Positions 1 to 7,306 of a stretch of 64,000 nucleotides of DNA are shown piece after piece; position 1 is the stretch's first letter; each line of letters starts with the position of its first letter. A model generated the notes under the pieces. The model was not told the origin of the DNA. It saw nothing but the letters and a program-made list of their open reading frames with translations, and did not search any database. This DNA is from Capsulimonadaceae bacterium (GTDB lineage Bacteria > Armatimonadota > Armatimonadia > Armatimonadales > Capsulimonadaceae), in assembly GCA_031292625.1 (NCBI GenBank), contig JARLGU010000050.1, positions 1-64,000 on the forward strand. The letters are read 5' to 3'. A program made the position numbers and the translations under genes.

Positions 1-246
1 GATCCGGCAGCCCCATTGATGGGGATTGACATCTCAGACCGGTCGTTAACGGCCGGAAACCGCGCCAGTAGTGATGACGATCGTTGATATTAATGGATGC
101 GATCAACCGTGTCCGGTCCTGAAAGGGCCGGCCTGGGTTGGGCAAACCCTGTGAACAGGGTTAATCGTCAGACGGCCAGCGTTTTCGCGATCCGGCATCC
201 CCATTGATGGGGATTGACATCTCAGACCGGTCGTTAACGGCCGGGG
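1..246. repeat. R1 structured repeat, two adjacent partial copies
   Basis: Two copies of an approximately 190-bp unit lie head to tail. The first enters from the window edge and the second begins near 113. Each holds a series of short inverted repeats: CCGGTCCTGAAAGGGCCGG, CCCTGTGAACAGGG, CCCCATTGATGGGG and CCGGTCGTTAACGGCCGG. Further copies occur at 3595-3990 and 6956-7160, always between prophage tail genes. I do not recognise the family. The regular chain of stems suggests an RNA-level or recombination role, which is inference. Confidence 0.8.
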
Positions 247-325
247 ACCGCTCCGGATCTCCTCCCGTATCGGGAGGAAGGGGCCCACCGTCCTCGGTGG
301 GAAGGTAGGTCAGAAAATTCTCGCC
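247..325. repeat. R2 hairpin repeat
   Basis: Two hairpins stand in series, CTCCTCCCGTATCGGGAGGA and CCCACCGTCCTCGGTGGG, followed by AAGGTAGGT. Related copies lie at 5815-5955, 6870-6940 and 7155-7275. The stretch from here to 547 shows no supported gene. Confidence 0.7.
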
Positions 326-484
326 GCGCCCAATTTCGCCCCCGATCGCGCGCAAGCCCCGCCGATCGCATTTTCCGCCGCCGCAAACCCGGACGCAATC
401 GCAACCAATCATTGACGATCACGCGCAAGCGCGAGATAATGAGCCAGCATGAGCCCAAAAATATCACAAACAGCCCTGCCCAAT

Positions 485-545
485 TCCCCGTCGAAGACCC
501 TGTCGAAGATCCCGAGCGCAGTCGAAGGGCGCGCTGAGTCTCCCG
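485..545. repeat. Short interspersed motif with repeated TCGAAG
   Basis: The stretch contains TCGAAGACCCTGTCGAAGAT and a further CAGTCGAAGGG, the style of motif often scattered between genes as a degenerate repeat. It stays open into the following gene, so a start at 449 is possible, but those first 33 residues read like repeat sequence rather than protein. Confidence 0.4.
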
Positions 546-547
546 GC

Positions 548-1714
548 ATGGACACGATCACCGCCGCGCCTGTCGCCGATCCCGCGCCTATTGCGCCCAC
601 CGGAAAGCCCAGCGCCGATCAATGGGCCGTCCTCGGAGGGCTCAGGTTCTTCCTCGCGATGGTAATAGTCGTCTTCGCTGTCAATTGGCAGTTCGTCAAC
701 CACTGCTCAAGCGCGGAAGTAACCCACATGACGGATGTGCCTGCAACAATTAGCGCGTCAAGTCAAATACATTCGCTAGTAGATACGTTCAGATGGTGGA
801 CCGGGTCATGGTGTAATTCCGATACCAATTATTACCGACCGCTCGGAAGCTACATCTGCTACATCGAAACGATCATAGGGCTTCGCTTAGGGTTCATATT
901 TGACGGTTGGCTTGGCGTATTTTGGCTTGCCGCCCTTTGCGGGGCTACGACGAAGCTTGTAAGACGATACACATCCAGCGGATGGCTGATATGGTTCTCG
1001 GTTTTATTTGTGGCATGCAACCGGATCTATGTCCGGTCCTACGGTGCGACACCCGATGATGGTGGTTCTCTCGCGTGGTATGCATACCACTACGACATAG
1101 CTTGTGCAGCTGCATTTACTATGGCCTGTGCAACGTTTGACGAATGGTGGACGGATAAGCGTAAGTCGTCGCTGAGTTGGTCGGCGTTTTGGTTCATCGT
1201 CTGCCTCCTTATTAAAGAAGTAGGTTTTATCTTTCCAGTCGCTGCCGCGACTATTTGCCTTCGGCCAAGCCCGCGACGCCAAACAGAAGCACTACTAGCT
1301 GTCGGATCGTTTGGTATCGCGGCCTTCGTTCTGTTTGCCGTTCGTGCGCATTTTGTGGGCCACAGTGCAGGCAGCAACCCGCTTATTGACAAGGCCATAC
1401 TGCACTGGTTACGTTACATCTGTGCACCGATCTTCGTTCCTGCTGATACCGGATCGATTACAACGCTAGGGGTGTTTAAGGCAATACTGGCCATAGTTGC
1501 GTTGGCGTGGTTGGCATTTCGAGCAAAAATTGAACCATCACTAATAGTCATTTGGTCCCTGGTCGCAATTGCCTATATTCCCGGATCAGGACAACCAGAA
1601 TGGTGGAACACGCTAGCAGCAGTCCCGTTTCGCGCCGTAGCGTGGGCATATTTGGCGATAAGCATCGGAAGCTATTGGCACCACGGGAAGAGACAAATTA
1701 TCACGGCGCAATAG
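548..1714 (+). CDS. Polytopic membrane protein, GT-C glycosyltransferase-like
   Basis: This 388-residue protein has a Pro/Ala-rich N-terminus (1-25) and then about eight to ten hydrophobic segments. A YYRPL motif (95-99) between the first membrane segments and a KEVGFIFP motif (223-230) resemble signatures of GT-C fold transferases that use lipid-linked sugars, so transfer of sugar to a surface polymer is possible. That assignment is inference. ATG 548 is preferred over ATG 449 because the extra residues are repeat-derived. The gene is AT-richer than its neighbours, faces the prophage genes and overlaps the fibre gene tail-to-tail by 14 bp. It may be a conversion-type cargo gene. Confidence 0.6.
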   Translation: MDTITAAPVADPAPIAPTGKPSADQWAVLGGLRFFLAMVIVVFAVNWQFVNHCSSAEVTHMTDVPATISASSQIHSLVDTFRWWTGSWCNSDTNYYRPLGSYICYIETIIGLRLGFIFDGWLGVFWLAALCGATTKLVRRYTSSGWLIWFSVLFVACNRIYVRSYGATPDDGGSLAWYAYHYDIACAAAFTMACATFDEWWTDKRKSSLSWSAFWFIVCLLIKEVGFIFPVAAATICLRPSPRRQTEALLAVGSFGIAAFVLFAVRAHFVGHSAGSNPLIDKAILHWLRYICAPIFVPADTGSITTLGVFKAILAIVALAWLAFRAKIEPSLIVIWSLVAIAYIPGSGQPEWWNTLAAVPFRAVAWAYLAISIGSYWHHGKRQIITAQ

Positions 1715-3566
1715 ATATCAAATAGCCCTGACCAGACGATGGTACGTTGTAATCTACCACCGTCCCCGCGCTAGTCGTTGAGCCCGTGAACAGATCAAAG
1801 TGGACATTCTCGTCGTGCCCGTTATTCCAGTTCGTATCCGTGAAGTCGCTTGGAAGCCCAGAAGGAGCCCCAGTGGTATTTCCGGGACCAGCATTGAAAG
1901 CGAGGATCGCGGCGTTTGCAACGCCGGTAGTAATTACGCCGTTCGTGCTATACGTATCGATCGGTGCACTCATCAAAGCCCCAGTGTATTCGACGATCGC
2001 AATGGAAGACTCGCTACCTCCAGCGTTGTTGGCATTGAGCGTGAGGCTTGACGTACTTGGGGCAACCAACCATCCAGCCGTCCATCCACCAGACGAGAAT
2101 ATGTTCGTAATAGTCTGTCCAGATATGGTCAACTCGCCGCCATTTTCAAAATGTCCGAGCACTATCAGCAGATTTCCGGCAGCTGCAGGTGTGTACGAAA
2201 CATTTACGTTAGCGCCCCCCATGAAGCCGCCCGAAGCCGTAGCTGAACCGACATAAGCTAACGCAGGCGTGCTCGCTCCAAAGCTCCCCCCGCTCGTAGC
2301 CGCCCCCGCAGCCGTCGTCACGACCACCGCCCCCGCGCTAAAGCTGCTCGGGCTTACGCACGTGATCTCCGTGTCGCTCACCACCACCACGCTCGTGCAC
2401 GCGACGCCATTGATCGTCACCCCGGTCGCGCCCGTGAACCCGCTGCCCGTGATCGTGATAGCGACGCCCTCGCCGTAGCTTGGCGAGACGCCCGTAATCA
2501 GCGGCAACGCGGCGCACGTCGTGATGCCCGACCCGCTCCCAAGCGCCATATACGACACCCGCGACGACGCCGGGATGTACGTGCCGAGAGAGTAAATCTG
2601 AAGCTGCCCGATGCCCGTGTAGCCGTCGCCGCCGTTGTTCGCCGTAATGTTCAGGCGGTAATATGCGTACGCCGTCGTGTTCGTGAACGAAAAGACGCTC
2701 AGCGTGCCGGTCGCAAGCGTGGAGATGCCCGTGCGCGTGTCCAGCGTGGTCCATGTCGATCCGTCGTTGCTGCCCTCGAACGTCCATGCGGACGGGTTTC
2801 GCGCGGTGTTGTATCCAGATCCCCCATTGCCGCTGATGCCATAGCTCGTTGCGAGCACGGCGCTCGGAAACTGATATTGCAGCCATCCGGTTGTCGTCCC
2901 GTTCAGGAAGAACGCATTCGACCAGCCGGACGGCGTGAGGTTCCCCGTGAACGCCTCGTAGAAGTCGGTGCCGCTGTAATTGCTGCTGCCGCTTGCGGTC
3001 CCCGATGGCGCGGTATCGCTCGTCATCGCGGGTACGAGGTTCGCCCCCGCGATCGTAATGCGCCCCGGCACGCTCCCCCGAGCCGCCGTGTTGTTCACCG
3101 CCCACACCTGGATCACCGACGCCGCCGCGACATACACAAGCTGGTCGATCACGATCTGCCCCAGCGCCGACGCCGCCAAGCTCCCCGCGCACTGCTCGCT
3201 GCCTCCGATGGCCGCTCCAAGCGTCGCGTTGTACAGCTTGACGCGGATATCGTCGTTCGCCGTCGTCCCCGCCTGTATCTGCACGACCGCCGAGATCTTG
3301 TAGTACCCCGCCGCCGGGAGACTAACCGCCAACGGAGCCTGCCCCGCAGGCGCGATCGCCGCGTACGTCGTCGTCAGCGGATACGCCAGCGCGCCCATCG
3401 TGACCTCGGACGCAGTAGCCGTCCCGCTCGACGCCCCCCCGCCGCCCGAAGACCCCGAGCCCGTCGCGCTCAGCGTCCCATCCGCCGCCGCCGCCAGCCC
3501 CGATCCAACCTTCACCAGCCCCAATACCCCAGCCGAAGCCGGTCCATATATCCTGCTAATATGCAT
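1701..3566 (-). CDS. Prophage tail fibre or adhesin with discoidin-like and IPT/TIG domains
   Basis: The 621-residue protein starts at ATG 3566, eight bases after AGAGGA; an upstream TTG at 3572 is less likely. Residues 1-60 are Gly/Ser-rich, a probable attachment segment. Residues 60-180 look like a beta-sandwich. Residues 185-330 resemble an F5/8 type C (discoidin) domain, with the typical run NPSAWTFEGSNDGSTW. Residues 354-428 are an IPT/TIG domain (ITGVSPSYGEG, ITGSGFTGAT). The C-terminus is Gly/Ser/Thr-rich. Discoidin and IPT domains usually bind glycans or form fibre shafts, so host recognition is likely. It is the last gene of the leftward tail module. Confidence 0.75.
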   Translation of the reverse strand: MHISRIYGPASAGVLGLVKVGSGLAAAADGTLSATGSGSSGGGGASSGTATASEVTMGALAYPLTTTYAAIAPAGQAPLAVSLPAAGYYKISAVVQIQAGTTANDDIRVKLYNATLGAAIGGSEQCAGSLAASALGQIVIDQLVYVAAASVIQVWAVNNTAARGSVPGRITIAGANLVPAMTSDTAPSGTASGSSNYSGTDFYEAFTGNLTPSGWSNAFFLNGTTTGWLQYQFPSAVLATSYGISGNGGSGYNTARNPSAWTFEGSNDGSTWTTLDTRTGISTLATGTLSVFSFTNTTAYAYYRLNITANNGGDGYTGIGQLQIYSLGTYIPASSRVSYMALGSGSGITTCAALPLITGVSPSYGEGVAITITGSGFTGATGVTINGVACTSVVVVSDTEITCVSPSSFSAGAVVVTTAAGAATSGGSFGASTPALAYVGSATASGGFMGGANVNVSYTPAAAGNLLIVLGHFENGGELTISGQTITNIFSSGGWTAGWLVAPSTSSLTLNANNAGGSESSIAIVEYTGALMSAPIDTYSTNGVITTGVANAAILAFNAGPGNTTGAPSGLPSDFTDTNWNNGHDENVHFDLFTGSTTSAGTVVDYNVPSSGQGYLISIAP

Positions 3567-3594
3567 CGTCAAATCCTCTCTGTATCACCCTCGC

Positions 3595-3990
3595 CCGGCC
3601 CCGAAAGGGCCGGCCTGGGTTGGGCAAGCCCTGTGAACAGGCTAGTCGCTAGACGACCAGCGTTTTCGCGATCCGGCAGCCCCATTGATGGGGATTGACA
3701 TCTCAGACCGGTCGTTAACGGCCGGAAACCGCGCCAGTAGTGATGACGATCGTTGATATTAATTGATGCGATTGCCCCTCGCCCGGTCCTGAAAGGGCCG
3801 GTCTGTGTTGGGGCAAGCCCTGTGAACAGGACTAATCGTTAGACGACCAGCGTTATCGCGATCCGGCAGCCCCATTGATGGGGATTGACATCTCAGACCG
3901 GTCGTTAACGGCCGGAAACCGCGCCGATATCGGTGACGATCCTTGATATTAATTGATGCGATTGCCCTGCGCCGAGTTGGTTTCGGGCGG
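3595..3990. repeat. R1 structured repeat, two tandem copies
   Basis: Two near-complete R1 units (about 3595-3782 and 3783-3990) lie in tandem between two tail genes. They share the same ordered stems as the copies at the window start. Differences between the copies are mainly point changes, for example near 3940 where GCCAGTAGT becomes GCCGATATC. No gene is seen between 3567 and 4061. Confidence 0.85.
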
Positions 3991-4016
3991 CCAGCGACGC
4001 GGGAAGGTGAACAACT

Positions 4017-4041
4017 CCCTCGCCCATCCGAGGGGCGAGGG
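4017..4041 (-). terminator. Hairpin downstream of the 4062-4652 gene
   Basis: An 8-bp perfect stem CCCTCGCC/GGCGAGGG lies about 20 bp past the stop of the leftward gene. No clear T tract follows, so it may be a pausing or processing hairpin, or another member of the region's dispersed hairpins, rather than a classic terminator. Confidence 0.35.
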
Positions 4042-4061
4042 TCCGTCCTCCAGGAATCCTC

Positions 4062-4652
4062 CTAGCTCGCGGTCACCGTGACCTGCGCGGTCCAAACGTT
4101 GGAACCGCTCTTGGTGCCCTGGTTCTGCACGACGCGGTTAAGGACAACGCCCGACGCGGCGTTTTTGATCGCCATCTCGTTCCACGTATACAGGGCGCTG
4201 GTCGCCCCGATCGTCGCCTGGAACGTAATGGACTGCCCGCTCACCGTGGGGAAGCCCGTGTCGACGGCCTGCCAGTACAGATTCGTGCTCGCCTGCAGTC
4301 CAGTCTGAGTCGCGGCGAATGCGGTCGAGCTATCGCCAATGCCGATCTGGCAGTTCACGTGCGACCAGAGGTTCGTCGATCCGCCGGTCAGGACATTCCA
4401 CAGTTCGGTAATGCCAGCGTCGAGGAATCCGTTTTCGGTCATCACGACTTCATACGGAAGCGCTTCCGGATCGCCGGCAAGCGACGCGGCGTGGGCGCCC
4501 TCGTTCTCAAATTTGCAGACCTTCCAGAATCCGCGAACGCCAAGCGCCTCTCGATGCGACGACTGGGCGACAAAATCGCGGACGACGCCGACGATCCTGC
4601 CGCCCGGCGCAACGATGTCTCTCTCTATCGGTATATTCAGGTTATGTGACAT
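4062..4652 (-). CDS. Prophage virion protein of the ITELWNVLTGG / GIGDSSTA type
   Basis: This 196-residue protein has a C-terminal half typical of an unnamed phage protein family. It shows ITELWNVLTGG, then IGIGDSSTAFAATQTGLQA, a WNEMAI segment and a closing NRVVQNQGTKSG beta-strand region. Its position between a tail-tube candidate and a tail fibre suggests a tail or adhesion component, but the function is unknown. ATG 4652 is chosen by sense of sequence. No good ribosome site stands in front of it, while a good one (AAAGGGAGA) sits before an out-of-frame ATG at 4675. The frame also stays open to a TTG at 4742. Confidence 0.65.
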   Translation of the reverse strand: MSHNLNIPIERDIVAPGGRIVGVVRDFVAQSSHREALGVRGFWKVCKFENEGAHAASLAGDPEALPYEVVMTENGFLDAGITELWNVLTGGSTNLWSHVNCQIGIGDSSTAFAATQTGLQASTNLYWQAVDTGFPTVSGQSITFQATIGATSALYTWNEMAIKNAASGVVLNRVVQNQGTKSGSNVWTAQVTVTAS

Positions 4653-4657
4653 GACAA

Positions 4658-4664
4658 TAAAAAA
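4658..4664 (-). promoter_or_regulatory. Possible -1 frameshift heptamer T TTT TTA
   Basis: On the minus strand an ATG at 4675 behind AAAGGGAGA opens the frame ATG AGC GGG GCT TTT TTA. A -1 slip on T TTT TTA would join it to the 4062-4652 frame just before that gene's ATG. The layout fits a slippery site by position and sequence only. A sequencing error or chance are simple alternatives. Confidence 0.2.
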
Positions 4665-4763
4665 GCCCCGCTCATCACGGTGGCATTCTCCCTTTCCATA
4701 TTCAATGCGATGCCGCGCAGTGCGGCTTATTGCAATCCACAAAACGATCCGCCCGGCGCGCTC

Positions 4764-5231
4764 TTAGAGCGGCATCGGCGCAAGCATGCCTCCGGTCGAT
4801 GCCGTAATCTGCGGTACGCCGACCACCGATGCGCTGATCTGTCCGTCGATCCCGTTGTCGTTGAACGAGAGCTTTAGCTCATGCATGCTGATTTCAACCT
4901 GGAGCTGCCTGCCGTTCGCGCTGAGGGTGGCCTGAACCAAGCCGCGCGATCCCGCCGCGTACACGTCCGCAAGCGTCGCGCCCGACGCCAGCTCGAAGCC
5001 GGTCGCGGTGAACGTCCCCTTATCCCACGATGTCGCGCGCTCGGAGTAGCCCGTATCGCTGAGCGCCTTCGTCGCCACCATGTGACGCTGAAGAGTGATG
5101 TCGGCGGACTTCCAGTATCCGAGAATCGATTCCGCCGTGCCGACCGATCCGTCCGAGGCGCTAATCGGCGAGACCGAAAAGAGCGTCACATCCGTGCAAA
5201 CGAGCCTGTTGTTAGCTGAAAAACCTGACAT
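4764..5231 (-). CDS. Prophage tail protein, possible tail tube subunit
   Basis: The 155-residue protein is beta-rich and has no membrane segment. ATG 5231 follows GAAGGAGAT at ideal spacing. Length, strand content and position directly after a tail-terminator-like gene match a major tail (tube) protein, and the C-terminus (QLQVEISMHELKLSF...) reads like a repeated Greek-key strand set. No diagnostic motif was found, so the tube role rests on gene order. Confidence 0.55.
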   Translation of the reverse strand: MSGFSANNRLVCTDVTLFSVSPISASDGSVGTAESILGYWKSADITLQRHMVATKALSDTGYSERATSWDKGTFTATGFELASGATLADVYAAGSRGLVQATLSANGRQLQVEISMHELKLSFNDNGIDGQISASVVGVPQITASTGGMLAPMPL

Positions 5232-5274
5232 ATCGTATCTCCTTCGTTAATTACCCTGCCGCCCCAAAAGGCGG

Positions 5275-5763
5275 TCACTGCCATCGAAACTCGTCCCACG
5301 CTACCTCAAGTTCGAGAACGGCATGGGCGATGCTGACATTCTGCAGAGATTGAAACATATCGCTATTTCCTGAAACCGCCGGCAGCTTCGGTCGCGTCTC
5401 GTGCATCGAAACCGGCGGATCCATCAACGAGAGTTTCGGATCGTTTTCGATCGTCGCCGCGAGATGGGCGAGCAAACCGAGCGCGACGGTTTCCGCGCTC
5501 GCTCCCGCCTCTCTACACCGGTAGTGATGAACGACGAGAGGCAAGCGAAACGAGCGCGTATTGATCCCCTGCCCGCGCTCAACCTGACCGTCCTTCACTT
5601 CGATCACCGTAAGCGGAAGCTCGCCCGAGCTCGTCACTGCGTATTGCGCGGCAGTAAACGAATAAGGGACGCTGCCCGGCGGTTGTCCCTGCGCGGTCAG
5701 ATCTCCCACGACAAGCTGGCGGATCAGATCGAGCACCGTTGTAATCGAATAAGCGTACGACAT
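5275..5763 (-). CDS. Prophage tail terminator / completion-like protein
   Basis: The 162-residue protein begins at ATG 5763 behind GGGAGAG. Its layout is a helical N-terminus (LDLIRQLVVGDL), strands (LPLTVIEVKDG), then FRLPLVVHH, a helix (ALGLLAHLAATIENDPKL) and a final strand set. This resembles small siphophage tail-terminator or head-tail joining proteins (gpU-like), which cap the tail tube. It lies upstream of the tube candidate, the usual order. Confidence 0.55.
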   Translation of the reverse strand: MSYAYSITTVLDLIRQLVVGDLTAQGQPPGSVPYSFTAAQYAVTSSGELPLTVIEVKDGQVERGQGINTRSFRLPLVVHHYRCREAGASAETVALGLLAHLAATIENDPKLSLMDPPVSMHETRPKLPAVSGNSDMFQSLQNVSIAHAVLELEVAWDEFRWQ

Positions 5764-5779
5764 CAATCTCTCCCATTGC

Positions 5780-6015
5780 CTCGCCCTGCTCTCCGGGAGA
5801 GCTGGGTGAGGATCCTATCCGGAGCTCCTCCCGTTTCGGGAGGAAGGGGCCCGCTCCCTCGGCCTCGCTCGGGACCCTGAGGGTCTCGAAGGGGAAGCGG
5901 GAAGGTAGGTATCCTGAAAGTGCCCGCCGTCCTCGGTGGGAAGGTAGGTATTCCAAACCCCCTCGCCCAGCTCTCCGGCAGATGGCCGGGTACCCGTCTG
6001 GCGGGTGGGTGAGGA
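5780..6015. repeat. R2 hairpin repeats with flanking gagagctgggtgag elements
   Basis: The gap between two tail genes holds CTCCTCCCGTTTCGGGAGGA, then a GCTCCCTCGGCCTCGCTCGGGA element, a CTCGAAGGGG motif, AAGGTAGGTATCCTGAAA and the CCCACC-type hairpin again. At each end stands an imperfect hairpin built from CTCTCC and GGTGAGGATC. It appears to be a mosaic of short dispersed modules. No gene is supported here. Confidence 0.7.
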
Positions 6016-6017
6016 TC

Positions 6018-6851
6018 TCACGCCAGCGAATACCCGAGCACCACGATCAGATTGCTCCCCGGCGTCGTCGATCCCGCCTGCGTCAGATCCACGCTGACGA
6101 TCGTGCCGGCGACGCAGTTATACGCCCCGTCCGGAGACGTCGCGCTCCCGCCCGCCGATGCCCCCGGCGCGATCGACGGGTAATGCGCGCTCAGCCACAC
6201 ATCGACGCCCGATCGCTGCACGCGCGCGATAATCGCCTGCCCTGTTGGCGGCGTCTGCACATACAGCCCGAGCGACGTTATGTTCAGCGCTGTCGGGCAC
6301 GCAAAGAGGACCGGCGACGGCAGCGGAGCCGAGAGCGCGCCGTAAACCGTCGTCTCCTTCGTGCAAAGCCGCGTGATCGTCGATGTCATCTGCGCGGGCG
6401 TCGGCAGGATCGTCCGCTTATCCGCGACGCTGACGACCGTTCCAGCCGAAAGCGTAACCGTTGCCAGCAGGACGGCATCCGTCCGCGTCGAGAGCGTGGG
6501 CGATGTAAAGTACGCCGGCGCATCCGCCCCCGACGCCGCAGGAGCTCCCGCGGTCACCGTCCCGATCGACGTATACGCGACACTCGCCGGAGCCGCGTAC
6601 AAATACAGCGTCCCGGTATTCGCGCTGCCGGCCACGCTGACGGCGCTTCCCGGCTCAACAAGCACATGTCCCGAGAGCACGGCCCCCGCCGCCACGTTGA
6701 CCGTGCCCGCAACCGATCCCGCCGACACGCCCATTCCCGCAAGCACGCCGTTCCCGAACAACTGCCGCAGCGAATAATCCAGCGCCATCAAAGACCCCGC
6801 CATCGCCGCCGAGTCCCCGACCATCGATTTCCGTGGCTGATAAAGTCCCAT
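6018..6851 (-). CDS. Prophage tail or baseplate fibre-like protein
   Basis: The 277-residue protein has a GMGVSAGSVAGTVNVAAGAVLSG-type start region (about 38-62) and a closing LLATVTLSAGTVVSVADKR segment (about 128-146). Both are common at the N-terminus of tail or baseplate fibres and in short tail proteins. The remaining half is beta-rich. GGAGGGAGAT lies about 13 bp before ATG 6851. Specific role unknown. Confidence 0.55.
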   Translation of the reverse strand: MGLYQPRKSMVGDSAAMAGSLMALDYSLRQLFGNGVLAGMGVSAGSVAGTVNVAAGAVLSGHVLVEPGSAVSVAGSANTGTLYLYAAPASVAYTSIGTVTAGAPAASGADAPAYFTSPTLSTRTDAVLLATVTLSAGTVVSVADKRTILPTPAQMTSTITRLCTKETTVYGALSAPLPSPVLFACPTALNITSLGLYVQTPPTGQAIIARVQRSGVDVWLSAHYPSIAPGASAGGSATSPDGAYNCVAGTIVSVDLTQAGSTTPGSNLIVVLGYSLA

Positions 6852-6869
6852 AAATTCGTTCCAATCTCC

Positions 6870-6945
6870 CTCCGGAACTCCTCCCGTTTCGGGAGGAAGG
6901 GGCCCGCGAAGCGGGAAGGTAGGTATCCTGAAAGGGTCCCGACGC
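6870..6945. repeat. R2 hairpin repeat
   Basis: It contains CTCCTCCCGTTTCGGGAGGA, then GGGGCCCGCGAAGCGGGAAGG and GTAGGTATCCTGAAA. It is shorter than the copy at 5815 and abuts an R1 unit. Confidence 0.7.
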
Positions 6946-6955
6946 AGGAGCGTGC

Positions 6956-7160
6956 CCGGTCCTGAAAGGGCCGGCCTGGATTAGGCAAGCCCTGTGAACA
7001 GGACTAATCGTTAGACGGCCAGCTTTATCGCGATCCGGCAGTCCCATTGATGGGGCTTGACATCTCAGACCGGTCGTTCACGGCCGGAAATCGGGCCAGT
7101 ATCGGTGCCGATCGTTGATATTAATGGATGCGCTTGCCCTGGGCCAATGTGGTTTCGGGC
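6956..7160. repeat. R1 structured repeat, single copy
   Basis: This is a complete unit with the same stem order as the other copies. One stem base change is visible, TCGTTCACGGCCGG in place of TCGTTAACGGCCGG, along with GGGGCTTGAC for GGGGATTGAC. It ends near GTGGTTTCGGG, as does the copy ending near 3990. Confidence 0.85.
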
Positions 7161-7275
7161 ACCCGCTCCCTCGGCCTCGCTCGGGACCCTGAAGGGGCCC
7201 ACCGTCCTCGGTGGGAAGGTAGGTATCCTGAAGACGCCCGCTCCCTCGGCCTCGCTCGGTTCCCTGAAGAAATCT
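7160..7275. repeat. R2-type mosaic repeat
   Basis: Two copies of GCTCCCTCGGCCTCGCTCGG flank a CCCACCGTCCTCGGTGGG hairpin with AAGGTAGGTATCCTGAA. The order of modules differs from the copy at 5815, so the modules appear to shuffle. No gene is seen between 6852 and 7306. Confidence 0.7.
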
Positions 7276-7306
7276 CTCTTCCCTCTCGAAATCTACCCCT
7301 ACCCCC

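Noticed and set aside
1-246. CRISPR array
   Set aside because: The repeats are about 190 bp with no unique spacers and only two in a row, so they are not CRISPR repeats.
5982-6965. A 327-residue Arg-rich rightward frame
   Set aside because: It spans the antisense of a tail gene and repeat sequence; its composition is that of a chance frame.
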